From Bifidobacterium adolescentis ATCC 15703 (lineage in GTDB: Bacteria > Actinomycetota > Actinomycetes > Actinomycetales > Bifidobacteriaceae): DNA of 55,944 nucleotides. Position 1 is the stretch's first letter; every line of letters begins with the position of its first letter. Positions 19,708 to 28,421 of this stretch are shown one piece after another. The stretch covers positions 1 through 55,944 of the forward strand of contig NC_008618.1 in the NCBI RefSeq assembly GCF_000010425.1, written 5' to 3'. Below the pieces are notes generated by a model, which saw only the letters and a list, made by a program, of their open reading frames with translations, did no database searches and was not told the origin of the DNA. The translations under genes and the position numbers were made by a program.

Positions 19708-21538
19708 TTAACTTTCGTCAGACACATCGTAAATCCCGTCCAAGTATCCGTATCGTCCGTTGTGCTTGTCCTTCGAGAATTCGACGATATTGATGTTATC
19801 GTCAAGAGGAATGCCAGCCATGTGATTCGTGTTTTCGATAATGATGATTTGTTGTGAAACCGCTTGTTTCGCTAGATAGGAAAACAGGCCCACTTTCATG
19901 GATGAGTCTTCCAGGGGTCGTATTCCTTCGTCAAACCCATGCAGAGGCGTATCAATAAGCAGCCAACCCGGAGTATGCTTTGACTGTTCATTGAGATAAT
20001 CATGAAATGCGAGCATAACAACGCTGTTAAGAAATGCGCAGTATCCCTTGCCTTGTTCATCAGCCTTGGAATACCCTGCTATTTCGACATCAAAAGAAGA
20101 TCTGCTGAAATCTGCAGTATCAGCACCTTGAAAATGACATTGTTGCAGAATGCTGCGTATGGTGTTATTCATGGAATACCAGAAATCACTCTGGAAACAT
20201 TCGCGTGGCTTGTATTTTTCATCATTCTGTGTTGCTTGACCAGCGTCATCGAGTGCCTTGTTGAAACGAGCATGCAGCGCTATGAGTTCCGCATATTCCG
20301 CATGCAATTGTTCTGCATGGGCAATTTGCTCAATATCTTGTTGCATGTGCTGCGCTGTTGGTTGAATGTCGGATTTGAGCGAATGCATATTTTGCCGATG
20401 CTGCTGTTTCTCCAGATGCAGCTCCTGTTGCACCTCATCGGCTTTGTCGACGAGGATGGCTAGATCGGTTTCAACGTCTGCTTGGATTCTGTGGATATGC
20501 TCAATTTCTGTTGAGACGATTAGAATGTCCTGTTCAGTCGGCACAGACATGTGGATGGGGCTGTGGCAAAACTGACATGTGGCGGGATAGGCATGTGTGC
20601 GGGCATGTTTCATTGCCTGTAGTTGCAAATCAAGACGTGCAGCGTCTGATTCGTATTGACTGATAAGTACCTTACGTTGGCGAATAAGTACCTCAAGGTG
20701 CTCATATTGTTGATTAAGCTGAGAGATATGTGAGATGGTATGGGCATCTCGATTGAGGAGAGTTTGTCTTTGCTGTTCTACGTGTAATGCTTTTTTGTGA
20801 AGGTCTTAAATAGGTGTGAATGGTCTTCCCCTCATTTGTTGCGATATGGCGCATCTCCTCAAGGTGTCTGATGCGAGGCTCTATATCATCCAACTGCTGA
20901 TGGATGAACTGTTCCACGGCTTTTCTGCGGGCGTGACGTTCGCTGGCACTCTCTGTCTGTATGGAGTTGTCGATTTTTTCATCTTGAACTAGCACGAGCA
21001 ACGAGGACAGACTTTGTGTGAGAGTTGCTAGAGAGGTACTTTTGGGGAAAAGAATGGAGGGGCGTGCACGTCCTATTTGGTCCTCGGGGACAATCATGAG
21101 ATGTCTGATGGCATTCCATGTGAAAGCAACTGTATGGTAGGTTTCGTTTGTCGCTATTCTACGGGTTGATTCAACGCCTAGTAAGGCAAGAAGAACCGTA
21201 TTGATTGATTTACCGGCACGTGATGAAACGGAGTAGGAACCGGGGACGATCATTGGGTTGCTGGATTTTACATGGATAGTGTTCTGAACGTGAATCGAAC
21301 GACTAAGCGAAACCTCACCGCCGTTGGTCACGAACGTGACCTGTGCAATTTCATAGGCAGTTTTATCGGTAAAGGGGAGCTCTTTCCCTCCGCAGGCAAA
21401 TTCCACGGTTTTTGCGATTCTGGTTTTCCCGGTGTTCGAAGCGCCGATAATGCAGTTCAGCCCGCATGTGAGATTAATGGCGGATTCCACTCCGTCCTTT
21501 CTGATTGCCGAAATTCGACGTATCCATGTGTTTCTCAT
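19708..21538 (-). pseudogene. ABC-3C-type ATPase, frameshifted
   Basis: An SMC/RecF-like ATPase split in two frames. The first (21538-20714) has Walker A GASNTGKT near residue 32 and runs into a coiled coil. The second continues the coiled coil and holds Walker B LLIDTPLHGFDE. The frames join near 20808-20815, where one base gained or lost restores a continuous coiled coil through DLHKKALHVEQQRQ. The start overlaps the middle-component stop (ATGA). The layout matches the ATPase of ABC-three-component systems, predicted phage-defence or conflict systems. The zinc-hook-like CQFC pair lies midway. As written the protein is truncated; a programmed shift or sequence error is possible. Confidence 0.75.
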
Positions 21539-21954
21539 AACTGGTTGTTCTCTTTCGTTATTCGGTTCATGATGGTTTCATAATCGTTTTTTATCAAGAG
21601 CTGAACAGCCTGTCGATAGGAGGCAGCGTAATCGCCGTGCAATGCTTCCGAATATTGGAAACATTCCGGAGTGGCGCGGTACAACAGGCAAGTGGAATCC
21701 ACGGTTGCTGCTCCAACGATTACGAGTTGGGCTAATCCTGCTTGTATTCGTTTGCGACGAGCATCATATTCGGCTAAAGCATGTGGACCATCGCCGTGAA
21801 GATTGCGCTGTCCGAATCCGAATGTTTTCATATAGGTGGCGATAAGGTCAATGGCTGTGATTTCGTCAATTGTGGAAGGTCTAGAAAGAAGGGGAAGGCA
21901 TAATGTCAATCGTGTTGCTGTTTCCTGTGTTGTGTTAAATAATGAATTATTCAT
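21535..21954 (-). CDS. ABC-3C system middle component
   Basis: A 139-residue small alpha-helical protein. The pattern NTTQETATRLTLCL, then DEITAIDLIATYMKTFGFG and a Y-R-ATPE segment resembles the middle component (MC) of ABC-three-component systems, which links effector and ATPase. It overlaps the effector stop by eight bases and the ATPase start by four, so the three genes form one coupled operon on the minus strand. It is the only unbroken gene of the three. Assignment rests on pattern and context. Confidence 0.7.
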   Translation of the reverse strand: MNNSLFNTTQETATRLTLCLPLLSRPSTIDEITAIDLIATYMKTFGFGQRNLHGDGPHALAEYDARRKRIQAGLAQLVIVGAATVDSTCLLYRATPECFQYSEALHGDYAASYRQAVQLLIKNDYETIMNRITKENNQL

Positions 21955-22985
21955 TTTCGTGTACCCACTCCAGCATATGGTCGTTGACCAGCATATGACA
22001 CAGCCCTTTCTTTTCCGCTGCCTTAATCATTGATGGGAATTGGGCTATAACTGAACCGGATAGGGGGAAACCGGCTGCCTGAGATAGCGTTGCTCGCATG
22101 CGTAACAGTCCATCGGCGTAATCAGATGCGCAGGTATCGCATATTCCGTCATAAAGATCAACCTTCAGTGCATCAAATTCTTGCTCTCCGTTTTCTATAA
22201 CATCCCGTAGATTCCTGCGCATTCCTTCCGCATCGTAAAAATATTCACGTTGCTTGGCGTATTCAGGACGACATGTCTGAGGAAGATCGTCGGAACAGTT
22301 GATTGGCTTGTGCAAGTGATCGGCATAGGCGGCTTGCATCTGCGTGAGGTATGTCTTTTTCAAGATGATCATCTGGTTTATCCGGTGGAATTGGATAAGC
22401 CTTCCAGGGGACCGAAGAGCGCCCAAGGTGCAATTTGCCGTTGTTGATGCGACCAGACGCCAGAGGTAAGTTTTCGAAAATATCGAATTTCGGCTGAAAG
22501 CTTATGCCGTCGATGAGAATGTCACGTCCACCGGCATTCGCCTGGAGTATTGACAGAAGCCATTTTCCTGTGGCAGAAGGAAGCTCACTGATATCCGTAA
22601 CTCTAATATTTGCCTTGATAAGCTCCTTTTGAAAATCGGCAAGGGCATCAATGCTGATATCGCAGCAAAGACGTTCTACTTTCGAGATATCTAGGCGCTG
22701 ATAAAACTCGGCGGCTTTCCAGGCAGGAATCTTCTTGCGACCGTTATAAAAACGAGTCAGATCAGTATCGTTGATTCCAGACCAGACCCCGGTGGTAATA
22801 GTGGTCTTTCCGGGTTTGCGGTTTCGATGATGTTGGGGAAGTGGATTTCTTAGACCGTCATCCTCTAACACAGCATCGAAGAAATCCTTCATAAATCCCT
22901 TTTTGTGGTGGTCTACGCCAGATATATAAGGGTTTACGAGCTGACAGAAGACTCCCAGAGCATAGGTAGCAGTAGTTTCGGCCAA
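21947..22985 (-). pseudogene. ABC-3C effector with C-terminal CTD, frameshifted
   Basis: The first part starts at TTG 22985, chosen because AAGGAG lies six bases upstream. It encodes about 200 residues (LAETTATYALGVFCQLVNPY onward) of no recognised domain. Near 22365-22380 the frame shifts: the coding sense continues from PIPPDK in one frame to MIILKKTYLTQMQ in another. The second part (to 21947) has the ABC-3C C-terminal pattern: AKQREYFYDAEGMRRNLRD, DLYDGICD, and ending CHMLVNDHMLEWVHENE. The second part could instead be a separate gene starting at that Met. Gene order effector-MC-ATPase fits the system. Confidence 0.65.
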
Positions 22986-23435
22986 GTGAGTCTCCTTCTC
23001 GTCTCCATTTGTCTTCATCCGTCGCCTTCCCATGAGGTCACTGTTCCTACGATGGAAGCCAGATTCAGACGAATAAGCCGGTAAAACACTGGAATATCGC
23101 CAGTATACGCCGCTTACAGCTGGATCAGAGAAGCGCAACTTTCGTCTATTGAAAGGATTTGAGACCAGACACATCGTAATTTCTTCTTCAACTCGATGTC
23201 ATGCGATAACCGGTTATAGAAGTAGGGCATTGGGCTGTTCATCCGTTGTGCCGCAGTGAAGCTGACTGGGGCTTTTAACTAATCACATGCATGAGATCTG
23301 CCTGCTTATTCATGGTGACGCGTCGGTTTTCTCCTGAACTGACGCGTCATGCTTATCCAGCAGGTTGGATGCTCATGTGGTGGCCTATGCAAGCAGGTCT
23401 CGAAGACCCAATAACTGGGTGGGATCGAGACTGGA
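22986..23435. other. Divergent intergenic region between defence operon and effector locus
   Basis: About 450 bases with no convincing gene; the in-frame extension of the defence operon to 23174 lacks a ribosome-binding site. It must hold the promoters of both the minus-strand defence operon and the plus-strand regulator, and it contains the twin palindromes listed separately. Confidence 0.5.
23316..23349. promoter_or_regulatory. Twin GACGCGTC palindromes, candidate operator
   Basis: TGACGCGTC occurs at 23316-23324 and TGACGCGTCA at 23340-23349, exactly 24 bases apart. Each contains the self-complementary GACGCGTC. Two identical palindromes about two helical turns apart, 87 bases before a regulator gene, look like a paired operator. 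The protein that binds is unknown. Confidence 0.45.
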
Positions 23436-24032
23436 ATGAGAATTTCATTGAAACATGAGGCAATGCGCGCCGGTAATGTGTCCGTAACTGATATATACAA
23501 CTGTTCGGAAGTGGAATTACGGACGATGGTTGAACGCGATAGATGTTTGCGCGCAATCCGTATGGGTTGTTCGCCACGTGATATTGCACTACGTACCCCT
23601 CAAACGATACTTCAGGAATTGTGGAATGCGGAGGAACGTTCCGCTCACGCTTATTATCGATCGGACCGTGTCAGCGGAGTTATTTGCTCCTATGAGGATT
23701 TGGTTGGTGCAGGGCGGGAACCCCAGGGGTGTTCTGCTTCTTCTGAGGATATTCTCTTATGCGCGGAGGATGCGAGAGAAAGAGCTAACTGTTTGCAAGC
23801 TATCTTTGCGGAGATCGAAAAACTGCCAGCAGGTCAGCGCAATATCGTCAGGGGTGTACTGGTAAAGGGGGCATCTCAATCAGATATGGCACGAGAGCTG
23901 GGCGTGTCCCGAGCTGCGGTGTCCAAACAGCTTTCAACGGCTGTGCGCAAAATTCGTGCCGCTATTCGCGACGAAAGCAAAGAAACGAAGAACACGACAA
24001 CATCAGCAGTTTGTGAAAGAAAGGAGCATTAA
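23436..24032 (+). CDS. Sigma-factor-like regulator with region 4 helix-turn-helix
   Basis: A 198-residue protein whose C-terminal part (about 123-178) is a sigma70 region 4-type helix-turn-helix: EIEKLPAGQRNIVRGVLVKG then SQSDMARELGVSRAAVSKQL and STAVRKIRAAI. The N-terminal half has no clear region 2, so it may be a sigma-like activator rather than a full sigma factor. No strong ribosome-binding site precedes ATG 23436. It overlaps the next small gene by one base and stands directly upstream of the large DUF1906 gene, so it may control it. Confidence 0.6.
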   Translation: MRISLKHEAMRAGNVSVTDIYNCSEVELRTMVERDRCLRAIRMGCSPRDIALRTPQTILQELWNAEERSAHAYYRSDRVSGVICSYEDLVGAGREPQGCSASSEDILLCAEDARERANCLQAIFAEIEKLPAGQRNIVRGVLVKGASQSDMARELGVSRAAVSKQLSTAVRKIRAAIRDESKETKNTTTSAVCERKEH

Positions 24033-24262
24033 TGGTTCATTTCAGTGTTATCAGAGTGAAAGGAAGCCCGTCATATGACTTCGATGCATGCGGAGACATT
24101 TTGGCTATGGCCAAAGCTGTAGGTGTCATGACGGAAAACATGCGCACTGATCGCTGCGACAATACACAGTGTGATGGAAGTCGTTGTAAGGGAAACACTA
24201 TGTTTCGGTTGGAGTTAGACACCGAAAATCGCAGAGTTCATCGCAGACGCCATGCCAGATGA
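24032..24262 (+). CDS. Small hypothetical protein, coupled to the regulator
   Basis: A 76-residue protein of unknown function. ATG 24032 overlaps the regulator stop (TAATG) and has AAAGGAGC upstream, so it is very likely translated. It contains four cysteines or near-cysteines in CDNTQCDGSRCKG, a spacing that could bind metal, followed by a basic tail RRVHRRRHAR. A 95-base gap separates it from the following gene. Confidence 0.55.
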   Translation: MVHFSVIRVKGSPSYDFDACGDILAMAKAVGVMTENMRTDRCDNTQCDGSRCKGNTMFRLELDTENRRVHRRRHAR

Positions 24263-24356
24263 AACGCCCGAGGTTAACACCTCGTGGCGAAACGGCAGTG
24301 CAGGTGAGGGCAGATATTGGGTCTGCCTTCAGCAACAGGTCCCGAAGGAGGACATC

Positions 24357-26753
24357 ATGACTGATCAGATGGTGCTGCAGACGCAGCAGTGGCTGAACAA
24401 GACATACGGGAATGATCCCCGATTCAAGAAAATCAACCCGGACGGCAGAACTGGTTGGCCGACAATCTATGCGCTTACTCGCGCATTGCAGATTGAATTG
24501 GGCATCCAGTCCACTGCCGATAACTTCGGTCCTTCCACCCAGCGGTTATTCAAGCAGCGGTATCCGAATGGGGTGCGGCAGCAGGCAGTTGCGGACAAGA
24601 GCACTTCCAACGTGTATTCCATCATTCAGGGGGCGCTGTGGTGCAAGGGCTACTCCACTGGTGGCAACATCTCACAGCATTTCTACGACGGAACAGGTTC
24701 CGCGATCAGGAAGCTTAAGGCTGATATGGGCATAGAGGGAGATTCCAGCGTAGACGTTGAGATCATGGGGGCGTTGCTCTCGATGAAGCAGTTCGTGCTG
24801 CTGGCCTCTTATGGCGGTATCGACTCCGTCCGTAGGGCACAGCAGTTCATCAACAAAGCATATCGTCCATACACGGGCATCATTCCGACTGATGGACTGT
24901 ACGGCAGGGAGATGAACACGGCTCTTATCCAGGTGCTTCAGTCGCTTGAAGGTTTTTCACCCAGTGAGGCAACGGGGAATTTCGGCAACGGAACTAGATC
25001 TCGTTTGAAAACGATAACAGCAAATAACGCATCCTCTAATGAGTCGTGGGTCTGGCTCGCCAGCACGGCTTTGGCGTGTAATGGGATCGGGGGCGGGCCG
25101 ACCTTCGTATGGACGAGCACGTTCGCCAATATCGTGAAAGCGTTCCAGGAGCGTTATGCCATTGCTGTGACGGGCTCTATTGATTCGACCACGTGGATGA
25201 GCCTGTTGACATCTAAAGGTGATCCTGACCGTCCGTGTGTGGCCTGTGACACTAGGTTCGAAATTACCGACGCCAGGTTGGCGACGTTGAAGGCAGACGG
25301 GTATGAAATCGTGGGACGTTATCTGACGGAGCCTGGCCAGTCGTCGTTGGCGCCCAAGGATTACTTTAAGGCCATCCGTCCGGGTGAGCTCGAGCGCATC
25401 ACTCGGGGCGGCATGCGGTTCTTCCCGATCTTCCAGGAGTACTCCACGAAGCTGGAGCATTTCACCCCGGCAAACGGCGCTGCTCATGCCAAGACCGCTC
25501 GTGAGGCGGCGCAGCGTCTTGGCATCCCTCCCACCCATATCTACTTCGCTGTAGACTTCGATGCGACCGATGACCAGGTGACCAGCAATATCCTGCCATA
25601 CTTCCGTGCGGTTTGTTCGTCTCTTGGTGGTGGATACGGAGTAGGGATTTACGCGTCCCGCAATATTTGTTCCCGCGTCATCGGTGCGGGATGCGCGAGT
25701 AACGCGTTTGTGTCCGACATGTCGACGGGATTCTCGGGCAATCTCGGCTTCCCCATCCCGGACGGTTGGGTCTATGACCAGTTCACCGAGATTGACGATT
25801 ACAAGGGCCAGGGCTGGGATCTGGACCGTGTTGCCTATTCCGGGAAGGTATCAGCATGCGCTTCACTGTTGCCTGCCGTGCCAGTGCCTGCGCCTGATCC
25901 CGATCCCGTCTCGCCAGAAACGGATCCGCTGCTAAGATGGGTCGCCGTCACGGAGCAGGAGTGTCGCAAAGCCCTTGCCGCTCTGGGTACCCAGGTAGCG
26001 GTTTACGAGGACAGCATCGGTCAATTCATCCTGGAATGGCTCCGCAAACCTGAATACTGGTCGGAAGGCGGTAGCGGGACACAAGCAATGTGGCACGCAT
26101 ATACTCCTGAAGTTTCGACTCCGCCCGACTTGGACGCGGCGCGTGTGGTATGTGCCAATGTATGCGAAGCACAGCCTTCAATTAAAGAGAAACTGCCATC
26201 GACTCGAGATGTTGCACACATGGCTGCAACTGCTCTCGGATACCTGACATGGGGTATCGAAAACAATCCAGCCAAATATGGTCTAGGCGATTTAGGTGGC
26301 TGGCCTCTCGACTTGTTGCAGATCTGGGGTGCCTATCGCCGTGACGGCAAGCATGCCGACTTGGCAGCATGGCTCTATAAGCACCTTGGGAAAGATGAAG
26401 GATTCGGGTACGATGACGTTCTTGCGGATGCAGATGCATGGCTAATTGCTTCTAGTATGAGGAAACGATCCGGTTCGACGGTTCTTTCTGCTGCTATGCG
26501 TGAAACGTTTAAGCAGAGTGAGACCCATCGTATCGTTCGATTCTACGACGAACGTTTTGCATCAAGCGCAGATAATGTGGTGAGTGCATATTCAACAATG
26601 GCGGACGGTCTTGATGCACTTGGTTTGACAAATATTGGAATGAGCGAAAGCATCCTAAAAAAGGCTGCCGGTACAGACAAGCTTCCTGATAAGCAGGAAG
26701 CTGAAGTGAGTGCTCGGGCGTTCGCTGCATTCATTGATCAGCCAAGACGGTAG
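24357..26753 (+). CDS. Modular peptidoglycan-binding / DUF1906 protein with C-terminal effector-like module
   Basis: A 798-residue protein from ATG 24357, where AAGGAGG lies five bases upstream; the frame also opens at 24252 without such a site. Residues 1-290 hold about three peptidoglycan-binding-like repeats (QTQQWLNKTYG; FINKAYRPYTG; KAFQERYAIAVTG). Residues 295-500 are a DUF1906 / Rv2525c-like glycoside-hydrolase-like domain (CVACDTRF, IYFAVDFDATDD, GVGIYASR, DLDRVAYSG). A Pro/Asp linker (503-532) leads to a 266-residue C-terminal module starting EQECRKALAALG with core YGLGDLGGWPLDLLQIWG. No signal peptide is visible. The C-terminal module recurs downstream as an orphan. Function of that module is unknown; a toxin role is inferred from layout. 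Confidence 0.75.
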   Translation: MTDQMVLQTQQWLNKTYGNDPRFKKINPDGRTGWPTIYALTRALQIELGIQSTADNFGPSTQRLFKQRYPNGVRQQAVADKSTSNVYSIIQGALWCKGYSTGGNISQHFYDGTGSAIRKLKADMGIEGDSSVDVEIMGALLSMKQFVLLASYGGIDSVRRAQQFINKAYRPYTGIIPTDGLYGREMNTALIQVLQSLEGFSPSEATGNFGNGTRSRLKTITANNASSNESWVWLASTALACNGIGGGPTFVWTSTFANIVKAFQERYAIAVTGSIDSTTWMSLLTSKGDPDRPCVACDTRFEITDARLATLKADGYEIVGRYLTEPGQSSLAPKDYFKAIRPGELERITRGGMRFFPIFQEYSTKLEHFTPANGAAHAKTAREAAQRLGIPPTHIYFAVDFDATDDQVTSNILPYFRAVCSSLGGGYGVGIYASRNICSRVIGAGCASNAFVSDMSTGFSGNLGFPIPDGWVYDQFTEIDDYKGQGWDLDRVAYSGKVSACASLLPAVPVPAPDPDPVSPETDPLLRWVAVTEQECRKALAALGTQVAVYEDSIGQFILEWLRKPEYWSEGGSGTQAMWHAYTPEVSTPPDLDAARVVCANVCEAQPSIKEKLPSTRDVAHMAATALGYLTWGIENNPAKYGLGDLGGWPLDLLQIWGAYRRDGKHADLAAWLYKHLGKDEGFGYDDVLADADAWLIASSMRKRSGSTVLSAAMRETFKQSETHRIVRFYDERFASSADNVVSAYSTMADGLDALGLTNIGMSESILKKAAGTDKLPDKQEAEVSARAFAAFIDQPRR

Positions 26754-26769
26754 CTCGCATAATGCATTA

Positions 26770-26800
26770 TGTGTGGGCAGATGTGTCGTCTGCCCACACA
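26770..26800. terminator. Bidirectional terminator between the module gene and its facing membrane gene
   Basis: Perfect 12-bp stem TGTGTGGGCAGA/TCTGCCCACACA with a 7-nt loop, 16 bases after the stop of the DUF1906 gene and before the convergent membrane gene's stop. Confidence 0.75.
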
Positions 26801-26852
26801 TTCGCTGTTGTGCTTTCGATTTGGAATTCCTCTGCCAGATACGGGGAAACTT

Positions 26853-27350
26853 CTAAAAGGCCGCTATGCCGAGGAAGAGTCCTGTAATACCGGTGGCCAT
26901 CAATACGATGATGGTGATGATTCCGGCGAAGATGCGTACAGGAAGGGTTTCTTTTCCATGGTTTGATGGGCTGTCCGCAACTAATCTCATTACTCCAGCT
27001 GTAACCCAGCAAACTGCGCCCAGGACTAGTGCCAGGAATTCTCGACACCATTCCGTTTCAAGTGCGGGAATGCCGACGATTGATGACGGGTCGCTTGCCA
27101 GTCTTGGCGGAATAGCGCATAGGATACGCTCCAATATCAGGTAAGGGGTATCAAAATGGATCAGAGTCAAAGCGAATGGGAGCTGTAGCGCCAGTCCTAT
27201 CCACCACAGCGTGCGTCGGATGGTCGCGAGTCTGTCGCCCGGCCTAGTGTCCGGCTTGCCGCCTTCGCCCTCCGTCCCGGCACCGTCCGCGGGCGTGTGG
27301 TCCCCCTCGTGCGCGTCCGTCGTCCCGTCCGTGTCCCTTTCCGCGTCCAT
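26853..27350 (-). CDS. Three-helix membrane protein, candidate immunity-like partner 1
   Basis: A 165-residue membrane protein with a hydrophilic acidic N-terminus (about 1-45) and three hydrophobic helices: LWWIGLALQLPFALTLI, LALVLGAVCWVTAGVMRLV and FAGIITIIVLMATGITGLFL. ATG 27350 (MDAERD) has GGAGGGGG seven bases upstream; the open frame beyond it is the ppc repeat. It converges on the DUF1906 gene. It is paralogous to the membrane protein at 28422-29042, in helix spacing and the LGAVCW/MGVVCW block. Each copy lies opposite one C-terminal module, which suggests a matched pair. Immunity is inference. Confidence 0.65.
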   Translation of the reverse strand: MDAERDTDGTTDAHEGDHTPADGAGTEGEGGKPDTRPGDRLATIRRTLWWIGLALQLPFALTLIHFDTPYLILERILCAIPPRLASDPSSIVGIPALETEWCREFLALVLGAVCWVTAGVMRLVADSPSNHGKETLPVRIFAGIITIIVLMATGITGLFLGIAAF

Positions 27351-27351
27351 A

Positions 27352-27543
27352 TGTCCCCCTCCGATCATCCGAGTCTGTCGCTCGGCCCGCGCGCCCGTTC
27401 CGTGCGCGCCGTCGCCGGCCAGTCTAGGGCCGTGCGACGCGAACGGGGAGGCCCGCGCCGTCAATCGGCACGGAACCTCCCCGTTCATCAAGCGGTCGGA
27501 CAGCCGCGGATCAGCCCGTGTTCCGCAGGCCGGCGGCGACACC
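27352..27543 (-). repeat. ppc 3'-end repeat R4
   Basis: Repeats the leader of the membrane genes (27352-27435), the hairpin (about 27437-27488) and the last codons of ppc. The encoded end reads GVAAGLRNTG where resident ppc reads GVAAGLQNTG, with several third-base changes, so it derives from a diverged ppc allele. Homology breaks after GCGACACC, the same point as in R1, and the orphan C-terminal module starts within two bases. Confidence 0.92.
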
Positions 27544-28351
27544 CGAGCAGGAGTGTCACAAAGCCCCTGCCGCTCTGGGTACCCAGGTGGCGGTTTATGA
27601 GGACAGCATCGGTCAACTCATCCTGCAATGGCTCCGCAAACCTACGTACTGGTCGGAAGGTAGTTCCGGCACGCAGGCACTATGGCATGCATACACACCG
27701 GAGCCGGTTACTCCCAGCGAATTGGCCTTGTCGCGTCAGGCATGCGGTGTCGCATGTGATGCACAGCCTGTCATCAAAGGCACGCTGCCCAATCGGGACA
27801 TCGCCCATATGGCTGCCACATCCTTGGGATACTTGACATGGGGCGTTACGAACGATCCAATGGACTATGGTCTCGGTGATCTGGGCGGATGGGCTCTGGA
27901 TTTGCTGCAGATTTGGGGAAGCTACCTGGCGAATACCCCGAAAGAGGACCTGGCGTCATGGCTGCACGCTCATCTCGGCGAGCAAGACGCTCGTATGGGA
28001 TTCAGTTACAGCGATGTTCTCGCGGACTGTGATGCATGGTTGCTGGCGCGGTCCATGCAGAGCAATTCTTCCGAAAGGTCTTTGTCCACCGCTATGCGGG
28101 ACATGTTCGCGCAAAGCGAGACGAATCGAATTAAACGGTTCTATCAGTCCCGGTTCAAGGGAAGTGCGGACAACCTGGTCATCGCATTTCGAAAGCTTGT
28201 TGATGGAATCGATCTTGGAATATTCGATAACGTATCCGGAAGTAAAAAAGCACTGCTCATTGCGTCACATGCAGACCGACTCCCGAGTCAAGCGGAGGCT
28301 GGTATATTGGCATTATCCTATGCTGAATCTCTTGAAAATCCGAACCGTTAA
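27518..28351 (+). CDS. Orphan C-terminal effector-like module
   Basis: The frame opens at a GTG inside repeat R4, on the strand opposite the ppc fragment, with no ribosome-binding site or visible promoter. From codon 27545 it encodes 268 residues homologous to the whole C-terminal module of the DUF1906 protein: EQECHKAPAALG matches EQECRKALAALG, YGLGDLGGWALDLLQIWG matches its core, and both end in a short hydrophilic tail. Similarity is near-identity over the first 40-50 residues and falls to about half beyond. The delivery domains are absent. It is probably silent until recombined onto the full-length gene, or it is a relic. Confidence 0.7.
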   Translation: MFRRPAATPEQECHKAPAALGTQVAVYEDSIGQLILQWLRKPTYWSEGSSGTQALWHAYTPEPVTPSELALSRQACGVACDAQPVIKGTLPNRDIAHMAATSLGYLTWGVTNDPMDYGLGDLGGWALDLLQIWGSYLANTPKEDLASWLHAHLGEQDARMGFSYSDVLADCDAWLLARSMQSNSSERSLSTAMRDMFAQSETNRIKRFYQSRFKGSADNLVIAFRKLVDGIDLGIFDNVSGSKKALLIASHADRLPSQAEAGILALSYAESLENPNR

Positions 28352-28370
28352 TCAATCATGATTGTGATCG

Positions 28371-28405
28371 CATTGCGTGGAATGATTCAGCCATTCCACG
28401 CAATG
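28371..28405. terminator. Bidirectional terminator after the orphan module
   Basis: Perfect 14-bp stem CATTGCGTGGAATG/CATTCCACGCAATG with a 7-nt loop. It occupies the same place as the hairpin at 26770-26800 but is unrelated in sequence. Confidence 0.75.
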
Positions 28406-28421
28406 CGCCTCTGGTAAAACG

